Of a stretch of DNA of 61,872 bases, positions 41,010 to 53,534 are shown piece by piece; position 1 is the first letter of the stretch, and the number at the start of each line of letters is the position of its first letter. Location: positions 1-61,872 of the forward strand of contig NZ_AUHR01000017.1 of the NCBI RefSeq assembly GCF_000423285.1, read 5' to 3'. Origin of the DNA: Laribacter hongkongensis DSM 14985. Lineage in GTDB: Bacteria > Pseudomonadota > Gammaproteobacteria > Burkholderiales > Aquaspirillaceae. Under the pieces are notes generated by a model. That model was not told where the DNA came from and did not search any database. It worked only from the letters and a program-made list of their open reading frames with translations. A program made the position numbers and the translations under genes.

Positions 41010-44000
41010 GTGCGTCTGACCCATATCAAGCTCGCTGGCTTCAAGTCCTTTGTCGATCCCACCGCCATCCCCGTACCCGGGCAACTGGTGGCCGTGTGCG
41101 GACCCAACGGCTGCGGCAAGTCCAACGTGATCGACGCCGTGCGCTGGGTGCTGGGCGAATCGTCCGCCAAACAACTGCGCGGCGAATCAATGCAGGACGT
41201 GATCTTCAACGGCTCCTCCACCCGCAAGCCCGCCGGCCGCGCATCGGTCGAACTGGTGTTCGACAACAGCGAAGGCCGTGCTGCCGGTGCCTGGGGCCAG
41301 TACGGCGAAATCGCCATCAAGCGCGTGCTCACCCGTCAGGGTGATTCCAGCTACTGGATCAACGGCCAGCAGGTGCGCCGGCGCGACATTGCCGACCTCT
41401 TTCTCGGTACCGGCGTCGGCACCAAGGGCTACGCCGTCATCGAGCAGGGCATGATTTCGCGCATCATCGAAGCCAAGCCCGAAGAGCTGCGCCATTACCT
41501 CGAAGAAGCCGCCGGCGTGTCCAAATACAAGGAACGCCGGCGCGAAACCGAGTCGCGCCTGAACGACACCCGCGACAACCTGTCGCGCCTGAACGACATC
41601 CGCGAAGAACTCACCCGCCAGGTCGACCGGCTGGCCGGACAGGCCGAGGTCGCCCGCCAGTACCAGACCATGCGCGAGCAGCTGGCGCAGCAGCAGAACC
41701 TGCTGGCCTTGGTGAAAAAACGCGAAGCCCAGGAAGGCGAAGCCCGCGCGCAGGCCGAACTGGCCCGGCTGGAAACCGAACTGGCCATGCTGTCCGGGCG
41801 CGGCAGCGAACTGGACGCAGCCATCGAAGAAGCCCGCGAAGCGCATTTCGCCGCCAACGAGCAGGTCGACCGCTGCCAGCAGCATCTGGCCGGCGTCAGC
41901 GCCGACGTGGCCCGGCTGGAAGAACAGGCCCGCCACGTCAAGGACAACGCCGCCCGCATCGAGCGCGACCGCAACGCCGCCCGCACCGAGCAGGTGGCCC
42001 TGTCGGCCCAGGCCAACCAGGTCAGCGAAGAGCTGGCCCACTGGCACGAACGCCAGGCCGAAGCCGAGCTGCTGGCCGAGGATGCCGCATTTGCCCGCGA
42101 AAGCGGAGACGACAGCCTGCCGGACGCCGAACTCCGTTTCCGGCAGCTGGACCAGCAGCTTGCCGGCCTGACCGACCGGCTGGCCGAACTGACCCGCCGG
42201 CGCGACCTCGCCCGGCAGCAGGCCGAGCATGGCGCCCGCGCCCTGCGCGCACTGGCCGAACGGCGGGGCCGGCTAGCCGACGAAGCCGCCGTGCTGGACC
42301 TGCCGGCCCCCGGCGAACTGGCGGCCGCCGTGGCAGCCAGCGAAGCGGCTGCCTCCGCCCTGCTGGCTGCCCGCCAGCAGGCGACTGAACAGGAAGCCGC
42401 CCTCTCGGCGCTGGATCAAGCCCGCGAGCAGCACGAACAGCAGCGCGCCACCCTGCGCGACGAGCTGGCCCGCCACGAAGCCGAAGCCAGCGCCCTGCAA
42501 CGGCAGATCGACACCGCGCTGGCGCGCGCCGGACTGGCTGACTGGCTGGCCCGGGAAGGACTGGCCGACGCGCCGGACCTGCTCGCCGTCCTGCAGGTGG
42601 AACCGGGCTGGCAGGCAGCGCTGGAAGCGGCGCTGGGCACGGCCACCGTCCGCCAGACCGGGCGTCTGCCGGGCAGCGTGCCGCCGGCGCCGGTGGTGCT
42701 GGTGGACCGGCCGGCAACAGCCGGTGCTTTGCGCCCTGCCGCTGCGCTGACGCCCCTGCTGGAACGGGTACGGCTGAGCGACGAGCGCTTTGCTCCGTGG
42801 CTGCACGACATGCTGGCCGGTGCCTGTTCGGCCGGCTCGCTGGAAGAAGCACTGGCGGCCCGCGACCGGCTGGCAGCCGGGGAGCGCTGCTTTACCCCCG
42901 AAGGCCATGTGGTCAGCCCGACTGCCGTCCAGTATTTCGCACCGTCCGCCGAAGGCTCGCCACTGGCGCGTCAGGCCGAACTGGACGCCCTGCGGGTCCG
43001 TATCGGCGAAGTGCAGCCGGCGCTGTGGGAAGCCGAAGCCCGGCTGACGCAGCTCGACAGCGAACGCCAGGTCGCGCGCGAGGCCATCCGCGACGCGCAG
43101 CAGGCGCTGGAAGCCGCCCGCCAGCAGGATACCGACACCCGCCTGCAGCGTTCACGGCTCGAGCAGCAGCGCGAACAGGGCGAGGCCCGGGCGGCCGCGA
43201 TCGAGGCCGAGCAAAAGCGCTTGCAGGAAGACGAAGCCCACGAGCGGCAGGCCATCGACGACGCCGAACTGACGGCCGAGGAGGCCGCCATGGCGCTGGA
43301 AGAACTGGACGGCGAGCTGGAAGAAGTCCGGCTGGCGCGGCTGGACGCGGAAACCGGGCTGGCACTGGCCCGTGACAAGGCGCGCGAACTGGAGCGGCAG
43401 GCGCAGGAAAGCCGTTTTCAGCTGGCCTCGGCCCGCCAGCATGTGGATGAGCTGACCCGGCGGCAGCAGGATCTCGAAGAGCGTCTGGAAAGCCTGGCAG
43501 AACGGCTGGAAAGCCTGGTGCTGGAAGCCGAGCAATACCTCGACGACGATCTGGAAGACCGCCTGCACGAAGCCCTGTACGCCCGCGAACAGGCGCTGGA
43601 ATCGGTGACCCAGGCACGGGATGCCGCCCACGAGGCCGAAGCCCGGCTGCGGCAGTACACCCGTGCCAGAACCGAAGCCGAAGCCGGCCTGTCGCCGGTG
43701 CGCGAGGCCATCAGCCAGATGCTGCTCAAGGCCCAGGAGGCCCGGCTGGCCTTCGAACGGTTTGACGAAGAACTGCGCGAGGCCGGTGCCGACGAAGCGG
43801 CGCTGGTCGCGCTGCTGCCGGAGGCAAAAAAGGCCGGTGCCCTGACGGCCGATATCGGCCGGCTGGCGCAGGCGATTGCCGCGCTGGGTGCCGTCAACCT
43901 GGCAGCGCTGGACGAGCTGGAAGCCGCCCGCGAGCGTGAAGGCTATCTGGCCCACCAGCACGATGACCTGGTGGCGGCGATGAATACGCTGGAGGAGGCC

Positions 44001-44498
44001 ATCGCCCGGATCGACGGCGAAACCCGCGAGCAGCTGCGGACCACGTTCGATGCGGTCAATGCATCGATGACCGAGCTGTTCCCGCTTTTGTTCGGCGGCG
44101 GACAGGCGCGGCTGGTGCTGACCGGAGAGGACCTGCTCGATGCCGGGGTGCAGATCATTGCCCAGCCGCCTGGCAAAAAGAACAGCACGATTTATCTGCT
44201 GTCCGGCGGCGAAAAGGCCCTGACGGCCATGAGCCTGGTGTTTTCGCTGTTCCGCCTCAATCCGGCGCCGTTCTGCCTGCTGGACGAAGTGGATGCGCCG
44301 CTTGACGACGCCAATACCGGGCGCTTCTGCGAGCTGGTGAAAAAAATGTCCGACCGCACGCAGTTCCTGTACATCAGCCACAACCGCCTGACCATGGAAA
44401 TGGCCGAGCAGCTGGTGGGCGTGACCATGCAGGAGCAGGGGGTCAGCCGTATCGTGGCAGTCGACATTGTCGAAGCACTGAAGATGCGCGACGCCTGA
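41010..44498 (+). CDS. smc: Chromosome partition protein SMC
   Basis: A 1162-residue condensin-type ATPase that compacts and segregates the chromosome with ScpA and ScpB. N-terminal Walker A is GPNGCGKSNVIDAVRWVLGE; two long coiled coils (~170-480 and ~660-990, alanine/glutamate/arginine-rich) flank the hinge (~500-640). The C-terminal half carries the signature LLSGGEKALTAMSLVF and Walker B CLLDEVDAPLDD. GTG start at 41010, giving RLTHIKLAGFKSFVD. It leads the smc-zipA-ligA cluster. Confidence 0.96.
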   Translation: MRLTHIKLAGFKSFVDPTAIPVPGQLVAVCGPNGCGKSNVIDAVRWVLGESSAKQLRGESMQDVIFNGSSTRKPAGRASVELVFDNSEGRAAGAWGQYGEIAIKRVLTRQGDSSYWINGQQVRRRDIADLFLGTGVGTKGYAVIEQGMISRIIEAKPEELRHYLEEAAGVSKYKERRRETESRLNDTRDNLSRLNDIREELTRQVDRLAGQAEVARQYQTMREQLAQQQNLLALVKKREAQEGEARAQAELARLETELAMLSGRGSELDAAIEEAREAHFAANEQVDRCQQHLAGVSADVARLEEQARHVKDNAARIERDRNAARTEQVALSAQANQVSEELAHWHERQAEAELLAEDAAFARESGDDSLPDAELRFRQLDQQLAGLTDRLAELTRRRDLARQQAEHGARALRALAERRGRLADEAAVLDLPAPGELAAAVAASEAAASALLAARQQATEQEAALSALDQAREQHEQQRATLRDELARHEAEASALQRQIDTALARAGLADWLAREGLADAPDLLAVLQVEPGWQAALEAALGTATVRQTGRLPGSVPPAPVVLVDRPATAGALRPAAALTPLLERVRLSDERFAPWLHDMLAGACSAGSLEEALAARDRLAAGERCFTPEGHVVSPTAVQYFAPSAEGSPLARQAELDALRVRIGEVQPALWEAEARLTQLDSERQVAREAIRDAQQALEAARQQDTDTRLQRSRLEQQREQGEARAAAIEAEQKRLQEDEAHERQAIDDAELTAEEAAMALEELDGELEEVRLARLDAETGLALARDKARELERQAQESRFQLASARQHVDELTRRQQDLEERLESLAERLESLVLEAEQYLDDDLEDRLHEALYAREQALESVTQARDAAHEAEARLRQYTRARTEAEAGLSPVREAISQMLLKAQEARLAFERFDEELREAGADEAALVALLPEAKKAGALTADIGRLAQAIAALGAVNLAALDELEAAREREGYLAHQHDDLVAAMNTLEEAIARIDGETREQLRTTFDAVNASMTELFPLLFGGGQARLVLTGEDLLDAGVQIIAQPPGKKNSTIYLLSGGEKALTAMSLVFSLFRLNPAPFCLLDEVDAPLDDANTGRFCELVKKMSDRTQFLYISHNRLTMEMAEQLVGVTMQEQGVSRIVAVDIVEALKMRDA

Positions 44499-44581
44499 GA
44501 AAAGGTACGCAGTACATGCACCCGCGCTAACGCTGGGTATAATCGCCGGACTACTCCGATCATCGACAGTACTGCGACGTA

Positions 44582-48023
<3,442 letters not shown>

Positions 48024-48056
48024 CTTGAACCTGATTTGCATTGAAGAAGGAACGTC

Positions 48057-48926
48057 ATGAAACCGATTCGCAAGGCCGTGTTTCCGGTGGCCGGAATGGG
48101 CACCCGCTTTTTGCCGGCCACCAAGGCCAGCCCCAAGGAAATGCTGCCGGTCGTGGACAAGCCGCTGATCCAGTATGCCGTTGAGGAGGCCGTGGCTGCC
48201 GGCATTACCGAACTGGTGTTCGTCACCGGCCGCAGCAAGCGGGCCATCGAGGACCACTTCGACAAGGCCTACGAACTGGAAACCGAACTGGAGCTGCGCA
48301 ACAAGCACCGGCTGCTGGATACCGTGCGGGGCATCCTGCCGCGCAACGTGTCGTGCCTCTACACCCGCCAGACCGAGGCGCTGGGGCTTGGTCATGCCGT
48401 GCTGTGCGCCCGGCCGGCCGTGGGCGACGAGCCGTTTGCCGTGATCCTGGCCGACGACCTAGTGGATTCGCCCTCCGGCGCGGTGGCCGAGCTGGTCGGA
48501 CATTACCAGACCGTCGGTGCATCGGTGCTGGGTGTGGAACGGGTAGACCCGCGCGATACCGGTTCGTACGGCATTGTCGAGGTGGTGCCGGCCGAAGGCA
48601 GCCAGCGGGTCACCAGCATCGTGGAAAAACCGCATCCGGACGTGGCGCCTTCAAACCTGGCGGTGATCGGGCGCTATATCCTGACACCGGCGATTTTTGA
48701 CAAGCTGCGTACCGTGACGCCAGGTGCCGGCGGGGAAATCCAGCTGACCGACGGCATTGCCATGCTGATGCAGGACGAAGCCGTGTTTGCCAAACCGCTG
48801 TCGGGCGTGCGCTATGACTGCGGCTCCAAGCTGGGTTACCTGAAAGCGACGGTCGACTTTGCCCTTCGTCACCCCGAGGTCGGCCGCGGCTTTGCCGACT
48901 GGCTAGAATCGCGCCACGCCGGGTAG
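48057..48926 (+). CDS. galU: UTP-glucose-1-phosphate uridylyltransferase
   Basis: A 289-residue nucleotidyltransferase making UDP-glucose for envelope polysaccharide. The nucleotide-binding N-terminus is [23 protein letters not shown]-type (written here in part as [18 protein letters not shown]), with the metal aspartate in VILADDLVD and the family motif [20 protein letters not shown]. It follows ligA by 33 bases with SD GAAGGA. Confidence 0.95.
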   Translation: MKPIRKAVFPVAGMGTRFLPATKASPKEMLPVVDKPLIQYAVEEAVAAGITELVFVTGRSKRAIEDHFDKAYELETELELRNKHRLLDTVRGILPRNVSCLYTRQTEALGLGHAVLCARPAVGDEPFAVILADDLVDSPSGAVAELVGHYQTVGASVLGVERVDPRDTGSYGIVEVVPAEGSQRVTSIVEKPHPDVAPSNLAVIGRYILTPAIFDKLRTVTPGAGGEIQLTDGIAMLMQDEAVFAKPLSGVRYDCGSKLGYLKATVDFALRHPEVGRGFADWLESRHAG

Positions 48927-48957
48927 AATCCGCGCCGGAATCATTTTTGAAACATCG

Positions 48958-48995
48958 CAGCCGCTTCCTGCAACCGGGGGCGGCTCTTGTTTTTC
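48958..48995 (+). terminator. Terminator-like hairpin after galU
   Basis: Stem AGCCGC / GCGGCT with an unpaired loop (CTTCCTGCAACCGGG region) followed by CTTGTTTTT. It lies between galU and hpt. Confidence 0.55.
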
Positions 48996-49019
48996 GGGTT
49001 TGAGAAGGAAGCCATCATC

Positions 49020-49562
49020 ATGCCGAATATTGCCGCTGCCCGCGGGTTGCTCAACAGTGCTGACGTCTTGTTCACGGCCGAACAGTGCAGCGCCGCCATC
49101 GAACGCATGGCCACCGACATTACTGCCGAGCTTGGCGAAACCTATCCGCTGGTGCTGTCGGTCATGGGCGGCGCCGTGGTGTTTTCCGGCCAGTTGCTGC
49201 CGCGTCTGGCATTTCCGCTGGACTTTGACTACGTGCATGTCAGCCGCTACGGCGACAAGACCCATGGCGGCGAACTGACCTGGCGCACGGCACCGAAAGA
49301 AGACGTGCGTGACCGCGTGGTACTGGTGCTCGACGACATCCTCGACGAGGGCGAAACCATGGCCGCCATCCGCGAAAAAGTGCTGGGCATGGGGGCCAAG
49401 GCGTTTTACAGCGCCGTGTTTGCCAACAAGCTGATCGACAAGGTCAAGCCGATCAAGGCCGATTTTGTCGGCCTGGACGTGCCCAACCGCTATGTCTTCG
49501 GCTACGGCATGGACGTGCGCGGTGCCTGGCGCAACCTGCCGGCCATCTACGCCCTCAAGTAA
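49020..49562 (+). CDS. hpt: Hypoxanthine-guanine phosphoribosyltransferase
   Basis: A 180-residue type I PRTase for purine salvage. The PRPP-binding motif is VVLVLDDILDEGETM (around residues 100-115), and the flexible loop and metal region follow. The start at 49020 follows GAAGGA at 49003. The family could also be read as a xanthine-guanine enzyme; the betaproteobacterial hypoxanthine-guanine form is the closer match. Confidence 0.9.
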   Translation: MPNIAAARGLLNSADVLFTAEQCSAAIERMATDITAELGETYPLVLSVMGGAVVFSGQLLPRLAFPLDFDYVHVSRYGDKTHGGELTWRTAPKEDVRDRVVLVLDDILDEGETMAAIREKVLGMGAKAFYSAVFANKLIDKVKPIKADFVGLDVPNRYVFGYGMDVRGAWRNLPAIYALK

Positions 49563-49582
49563 GCCGGGCGTGTTGCTGCCGG

Positions 49583-49611
49583 AAAAAAGCCGCCTTGTGG
49601 CGGCTTTTTGC
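49583..49611. terminator. Bidirectional terminator between hpt and SDR gene
   Basis: AAAAAGCCGCC / GGCGGCTTTTT with a TTGT loop lies between convergent genes, with an A-run on one side and a T-run on the other. Confidence 0.9.
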
Positions 49612-49620
49612 ATGGTGGCT

Positions 49621-50343
49621 TCAGGGCTCCTGCCGGGTCGCCGCCAGTACGATCTCGCGGATGCACAGATGCTGGGGCTGCTGGTAGGCATAGCGCACGG
49701 CTTCGGCAATGTCCTCCGCGGCTATCACGCCGCCCATGCCGGCCTTCCAGCTTTCGTAGCCGGCCTTGATCGCCTTGTCGGTCGTGTGGCCGAGCAATTC
49801 GGTTTCCACTGCTCCGGGAGCAATGGTGATGACCCGTACATCCTGCATGGCGACTTCTTCGCGCAGGTTTTCCGAGATGGCGTGCACGGCAAACTTGGTG
49901 CCGCAATAGGCTGCGTGGTTGGGGAAGGTCTTGCGCCCGGCGACGGAGCTGATGTTGATGATGGTGCCGTGGCGGCGGGCGAGCATGCCGGGCAGCACGG
50001 CATGAATGCCGTTGAGCACGCCTTTGACATTGACATCAAGCATCCGGTCCCATTCCTGCGGGTCCTGGGTCGCCAGCTGGCCCAGCAGCATCTGTCCTGC
50101 ATTGTTGACGATCAGGTCAGCCGGCCCGAACCGGCTTTCCGCTTCGGCCACGGCCGCGGCAACAGCCGCCCGGTCGGTGATGTCCACCTCGCGGCACAGG
50201 CAGTCCGGTAACCCGAGTGCCTCAAGCCGGTCGAGCCGGCGTGCCAGCAGCAGCAGAGGATGCCCCAGCGCTGCAAAACGCTGGGCAATGGCGGCTCCGA
50301 TCCCGGAGCTGGCGCCGGTGACAATCACGAGCGGTTGGGTCAT
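49621..50343 (-). CDS. Short-chain dehydrogenase/reductase
   Basis: A 240-residue Rossmann-fold oxidoreductase of the classical SDR family, near YdfG (3-hydroxy acid / serine dehydrogenase) by pattern. Cofactor motif VTGASSGIGAAIA, NNAG, the catalytic serine in NISSVAG and the pair YxxxK in YCGTKFAVH are present. Start 50343 follows AGGAGTG on the - strand. It is divergent from the LysR gene that probably controls it. Substrate unknown. Confidence 0.88.
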   Translation of the reverse strand: MTQPLVIVTGASSGIGAAIAQRFAALGHPLLLLARRLDRLEALGLPDCLCREVDITDRAAVAAAVAEAESRFGPADLIVNNAGQMLLGQLATQDPQEWDRMLDVNVKGVLNGIHAVLPGMLARRHGTIINISSVAGRKTFPNHAAYCGTKFAVHAISENLREEVAMQDVRVITIAPGAVETELLGHTTDKAIKAGYESWKAGMGGVIAAEDIAEAVRYAYQQPQHLCIREIVLAATRQEP

Positions 50344-50382
50344 GTAACACTCCTGAAATAGATGAATATGATGGATCAAGTG

Positions 50383-50403
50383 GCCGGAGCACTATAGTCC
50401 GGC
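50383..50403. promoter_or_regulatory. Inverted repeat in SDR/LysR divergent region
   Basis: GCCGGA-N9-TCCGGC lies between the two divergent start codons, with a TATAG element in its centre. It is a candidate binding site for the LysR-type protein encoded next door. Confidence 0.4.
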
Positions 50404-50448
50404 GTCAATTGGCTTGAAAATGGATTGTTTCCATCGGAGGTATCGATC

Positions 50449-51282
50449 ATGTCTATGGATGTGCGCCACCTGAGAGCGTTTGTGGCGGTATTTGAAGCCC
50501 GCAATGTCACGCAGGCGGCCCGGCTGTTATGCATTACCCAGCCGACCCTGTCGGCCACGTTGTCCCAGCTGGAAGCGTCACTCGGCACCCGGTTGTTTTT
50601 GCGTCAGGCGCGCGGGGTCGAACCGCTGGAGGCTGCCCGGCGGCTGTATCCGCAGGCCAGGCGCCTGCTGGCCGAGCTGTCGGGGCTGTCCCGGCAGGTG
50701 CGGGACGATGTGCCGCGACATCCGCTGCGGGTCGGGGTGGAGGCGGACGTGGGGCGACTGCATGTGGCCGGAATGCTGGCGGCTGTGGTGGCCCTGTCGT
50801 CGGTAGAGGTCGAGGTGCAGCCCGGCTGCTGGGGTGACGTACGGCTCGGATGCGAAACCCTGTGTTGCGAGGACGAGCTTTTTTTGCCGTTGTGGGAGGA
50901 GGCATTTGTGCTGGCCGTGCCGGCGGTGCATCCGCTGGCGACACTCACTGAGGCCGGAACGGCGGAACTGGCCGGCATGGACTGGGTGATCTGCCCGGCT
51001 CACGACTCGCATCAGCGGCTGCTGGCCTGGATGGGAGGGCAGATGCCTGGCCGGACGGTGGTGGCCGGTTCCCTGAGCCTTGCTGCCGCAATGGCGGCCG
51101 CCGGGCTGGGCGTGGCCTGGTTGCCATCCTCGCTGCTGGAGGGAAACGTCTGCGGAGTACCCTTGCACGGAGGAACATACCGTCGCCGGATCGGCCTTTG
51201 CTACGCTCCGGACATGCGTGAACTGCCCGCCGTATCGGCCCTGCTGGCGGCTTTCGCCGAGGTGGAGCCCGCCGCAGGATGA
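50449..51282 (+). CDS. LysR-family transcriptional regulator
   Basis: A 277-residue LysR-type regulator. The N-terminal winged helix-turn-helix reads MDVRHLRAFVAVFEARNVTQ-like, with TQPTLSATLSQLEASLGTRLF following; the rest is the periplasmic-binding-fold effector domain. The start at 50449 is set by CGGAGG (50435). It is transcribed divergently from the SDR gene, the usual arrangement for a LysR regulator and its target. Effector unknown. Confidence 0.9.
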   Translation: MSMDVRHLRAFVAVFEARNVTQAARLLCITQPTLSATLSQLEASLGTRLFLRQARGVEPLEAARRLYPQARRLLAELSGLSRQVRDDVPRHPLRVGVEADVGRLHVAGMLAAVVALSSVEVEVQPGCWGDVRLGCETLCCEDELFLPLWEEAFVLAVPAVHPLATLTEAGTAELAGMDWVICPAHDSHQRLLAWMGGQMPGRTVVAGSLSLAAAMAAAGLGVAWLPSSLLEGNVCGVPLHGGTYRRRIGLCYAPDMRELPAVSALLAAFAEVEPAAG

Positions 51283-51634
51283 CGACCCTGGGGCGGCCTG
51301 CATTGCCAGAGGGCGCTGGGGGGAAATTCCAGAGCGGTCAGGTTGTTTGGCATGCAGACCGTCCGTCCGGTGCCGGCGGTGGCAGTCTTGTCGATCGGCT
51401 GCCCGGCGAACCGGAGGTCACCTGATGGTCCGGAAAGCCGCCCGTCAGGGCGCAGGCGTTTTCCCGTGAGCCATGAATGCGGGGTGCTGACGGGCGGAAT
51501 GCCTTTCGGGCAGGCATGCAACTTTGTAACCGGGGCCACGCTGCCGGACCTGGCCTGACTGGCCGGTATGGTTGCATCTGCCCTGCTCCCCCTGCAAACT
51601 TGCTGGTTTTTCATGGATTTTCGGATGGTCGCTC
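51283..51634. other. Gene-free stretch between LysR gene and methyltransferase
   Basis: About 350 bases hold no open frame with credible codon use or similarity to a known protein. No strong terminator, repeat or promoter pair stands out. The methyltransferase frame is open back to 51572, so its true start may lie inside this stretch. Confidence 0.5.
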
Positions 51635-52819
51635 ATGCCCATGGCTCCCGTTGACGCTTCATTCCCGGCTGCTCCGGCCCTGATCTGCTGGCAGGACCGG
51701 CGGGGCAATCCGCAGCAGGCCCGCTGGCGTTCCGAAGCCGGCGTACCGCCACACGCAGAGATCGAGTTGGCGGGCGACAACCTGCCGCCCGAGCAGGCCT
51801 TGCAGCGGGTGCAGCAGGGAGTCGCCTTGCTGTGGCAGGGCGACTGGGTGCGGGCGCGCCATTTCATGCAGGCGCTGGGCCGGCTGGCCGACCGGCAGCT
51901 GCATGCCTCCCGCGGCAAGCCGGCACGGGATGCCGGTGAAGCCTTTGCCCGGCACCGGACGCAGCAGGGGCAGCGGGCCGCGTGGCTGGGCCGGGTGCTG
52001 GTGCCGCTGACGGCAGATTACCGGGTGCCGCTGCGTCGGGCGCAGAACGTACAGGCAGCTTGCCAAGAGGCCTATGGCCCGGTCGGAACCGAGGCTTCCG
52101 TGGTAGCGCTGCGCGAACTGCTGGCGGTCATCAGCGCGCATGAGTGGCGCAAGAAAGGCGTGCCGGTAGCGGCCGTGCACGGGAGCATCCATCCGCACTA
52201 CGGCGTGTTTTCGCCGGTGCGGGGCGAGTATGTCGGTCTGGTGGCGAATGCACCGTTGCCGCCGCAGGCGGAGCTGGCGTTCGACATCGGCACCGGTTCG
52301 GGCGTGCTGGCAGCCGTGCTGGCCCGCCGTGGCGTGGCCAGGGTCATCGCGACCGACCAGGACCCGCGGGCGCTGGCCTGCGCTGCCGACAACCTGGTCC
52401 GGCTGGGACTGGCGGAGCAGGTCGAGGTGCGGCAGGCCGACCTGTTTCCGGCCGGGCGGGCCGGGCTGGTGGTGTGCAATCCGCCGTGGCTGCCGGCACA
52501 GCCGACCTCACCCATCGAATACGCCGTGTACGACCCGGACTCGGCCATGTTGCGCGGCTTTCTGGCCGGGCTGGCCGGACACCTGACGCCGGAAGGCGAG
52601 GGCTGGTTGATTTTGTCGGATCTGGCCGAACACCTGGGCCTGCGCTCGCGTGAGCAGCTGCTGGACTGGATTGCCGGTGCCGGCCTGCGGGTGCTGGGCC
52701 GGCTGGATACGGCGCCGTGCCATCCCAAGGCGCATGACGGCCGCGACCGGCTGCATGCCGCGCGGGCGCAGGAAGTGACGTCGCTGTGGCGCCTTGGCGT
52801 GGCGTCCGGACATGAATGA
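51635..52819 (+). CDS. Class I SAM-dependent methyltransferase (N5-glutamine MTase-like)
   Basis: A 394-residue protein with an unidentified N-terminal domain (~1-190) and a Rossmann methyltransferase domain. SAM-binding motif AFDIGTGSGVLAAVLARRG and motif IV VVCNPPWLP, the NPPY-like signature of enzymes that methylate amide or amino nitrogen, are present. It resembles PrmC/RlmG-type enzymes only in the catalytic domain. Starts at 51635, 51641 or upstream are possible, as no clear Shine-Dalgarno decides. The FKBP gene start overlaps its end. Confidence 0.8.
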   Translation: MPMAPVDASFPAAPALICWQDRRGNPQQARWRSEAGVPPHAEIELAGDNLPPEQALQRVQQGVALLWQGDWVRARHFMQALGRLADRQLHASRGKPARDAGEAFARHRTQQGQRAAWLGRVLVPLTADYRVPLRRAQNVQAACQEAYGPVGTEASVVALRELLAVISAHEWRKKGVPVAAVHGSIHPHYGVFSPVRGEYVGLVANAPLPPQAELAFDIGTGSGVLAAVLARRGVARVIATDQDPRALACAADNLVRLGLAEQVEVRQADLFPAGRAGLVVCNPPWLPAQPTSPIEYAVYDPDSAMLRGFLAGLAGHLTPEGEGWLILSDLAEHLGLRSREQLLDWIAGAGLRVLGRLDTAPCHPKAHDGRDRLHAARAQEVTSLWRLGVASGHE

Positions 52820-53174
52820 ACCACAGGATGCAATGAAGATGATGCAAGACGTGCAGGTGACGGATGTCGTGGTGGGTGAGGGCCGGGAAGTGGTGAAAGG
52901 CGCGCTGATCACCACGCAGTACCGCGGCTGGCTGGAGGACGGCAGCGAGTTTGATTCTTCCTGGTCGCGCGGCAAGCCGTTCCAGTGCGTGATCGGCACC
53001 GGCCGGGTGATCCGCGGCTGGGACATCGGTCTGGCCGGCATGCGGGTGGGCGGTACGCGCCGCCTGCGGGTGCCGGCGGCACTCGGCTACGGTGACCGCC
53101 AGGTCGGCCGCATCCCGCCGCATGCCGACCTGCATTTCGAGATCGAGCTGCTGGAAGTGCTGACCCGCGACTGA
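52812..53174 (+). CDS. FKBP-type peptidyl-prolyl isomerase
   Basis: A 120-residue single-domain FKBP that catalyses proline cis-trans isomerisation. The family core (GSEFDSSWSRGKPFQ, GRVIRGWDIGLAGMRVGG and the C-terminal HADLHFEIELLEV) is complete. There is no signal peptide, so it is cytoplasmic. The start at 52812 overlaps the methyltransferase end by eight bases; ATG 52833 is an alternative start. Confidence 0.92.
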   Translation: MNEPQDAMKMMQDVQVTDVVVGEGREVVKGALITTQYRGWLEDGSEFDSSWSRGKPFQCVIGTGRVIRGWDIGLAGMRVGGTRRLRVPAALGYGDRQVGRIPPHADLHFEIELLEVLTRD

Positions 53175-53230
53175 CGCGGGTTCTGGCGTGCTTTTCTGGT
53201 AGTCGCCGTGCTGTTCCGAAAAAAAACAGG

Positions 53231-53251
53231 CCTTTAACCTGGCGTTAAAGG
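53231..53251. promoter_or_regulatory. Inverted repeat CCTTTAAC / GTTAAAGG
   Basis: Two 8-base arms separated by CTGGC lie 57 bases after the FKBP stop and 76 bases before the DUF3149 gene. Without a T-run it looks more like an operator or mRNA-end hairpin than a terminator. Confidence 0.4.
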
Positions 53252-53326
53252 TCAATCACTTGAGCTTAAATCTCGACCGGCAATCTGCCCTGCATCGAAG
53301 CAAGACGAATGCGAAAGGGGCGGATC

Positions 53327-53476
53327 ATGGCGTTGTGGATCGATTTGCTGGGTAGCGAGGCGGGGCTGATGAGCGTGGCCGGCATGGGACTGGCAGTGGC
53401 CAAGTTTGTCTGGATCATCCGTTACATGCTGCGTGAAATGCGGCGCGAAACCGCGCTGGTGTCCTCCGGGCACTGA
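53327..53476 (+). CDS. DUF3149-like single-span micro-protein
   Basis: A 49-residue protein starting at ATG 53327, preceded by AAAGGGG. It begins MALWIDLLGSEAGLMS, continues with one membrane helix (~16-34) and ends in a basic/acidic tail (LREMRRET). The WxDLLxGSxxGLMS pattern with one helix matches small DUF3149 proteins found in proteobacteria; function unknown. Its stop is 58 bases before the phosphorylase start. Confidence 0.75.
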   Translation: MALWIDLLGSEAGLMSVAGMGLAVAKFVWIIRYMLREMRRETALVSSGH

Positions 53477-53534
53477 AGCAGGCTGGCGCGGGGAATGGTA
53501 TGTTGGCGGAATCCCGAGTCTTGAGGAGTCCTGC

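Noticed and set aside
51201-51614. 137-codon - strand frame after the LysR gene
   Set aside because: It overlaps the LysR C-terminus, has no ribosome site and a low-complexity composition.
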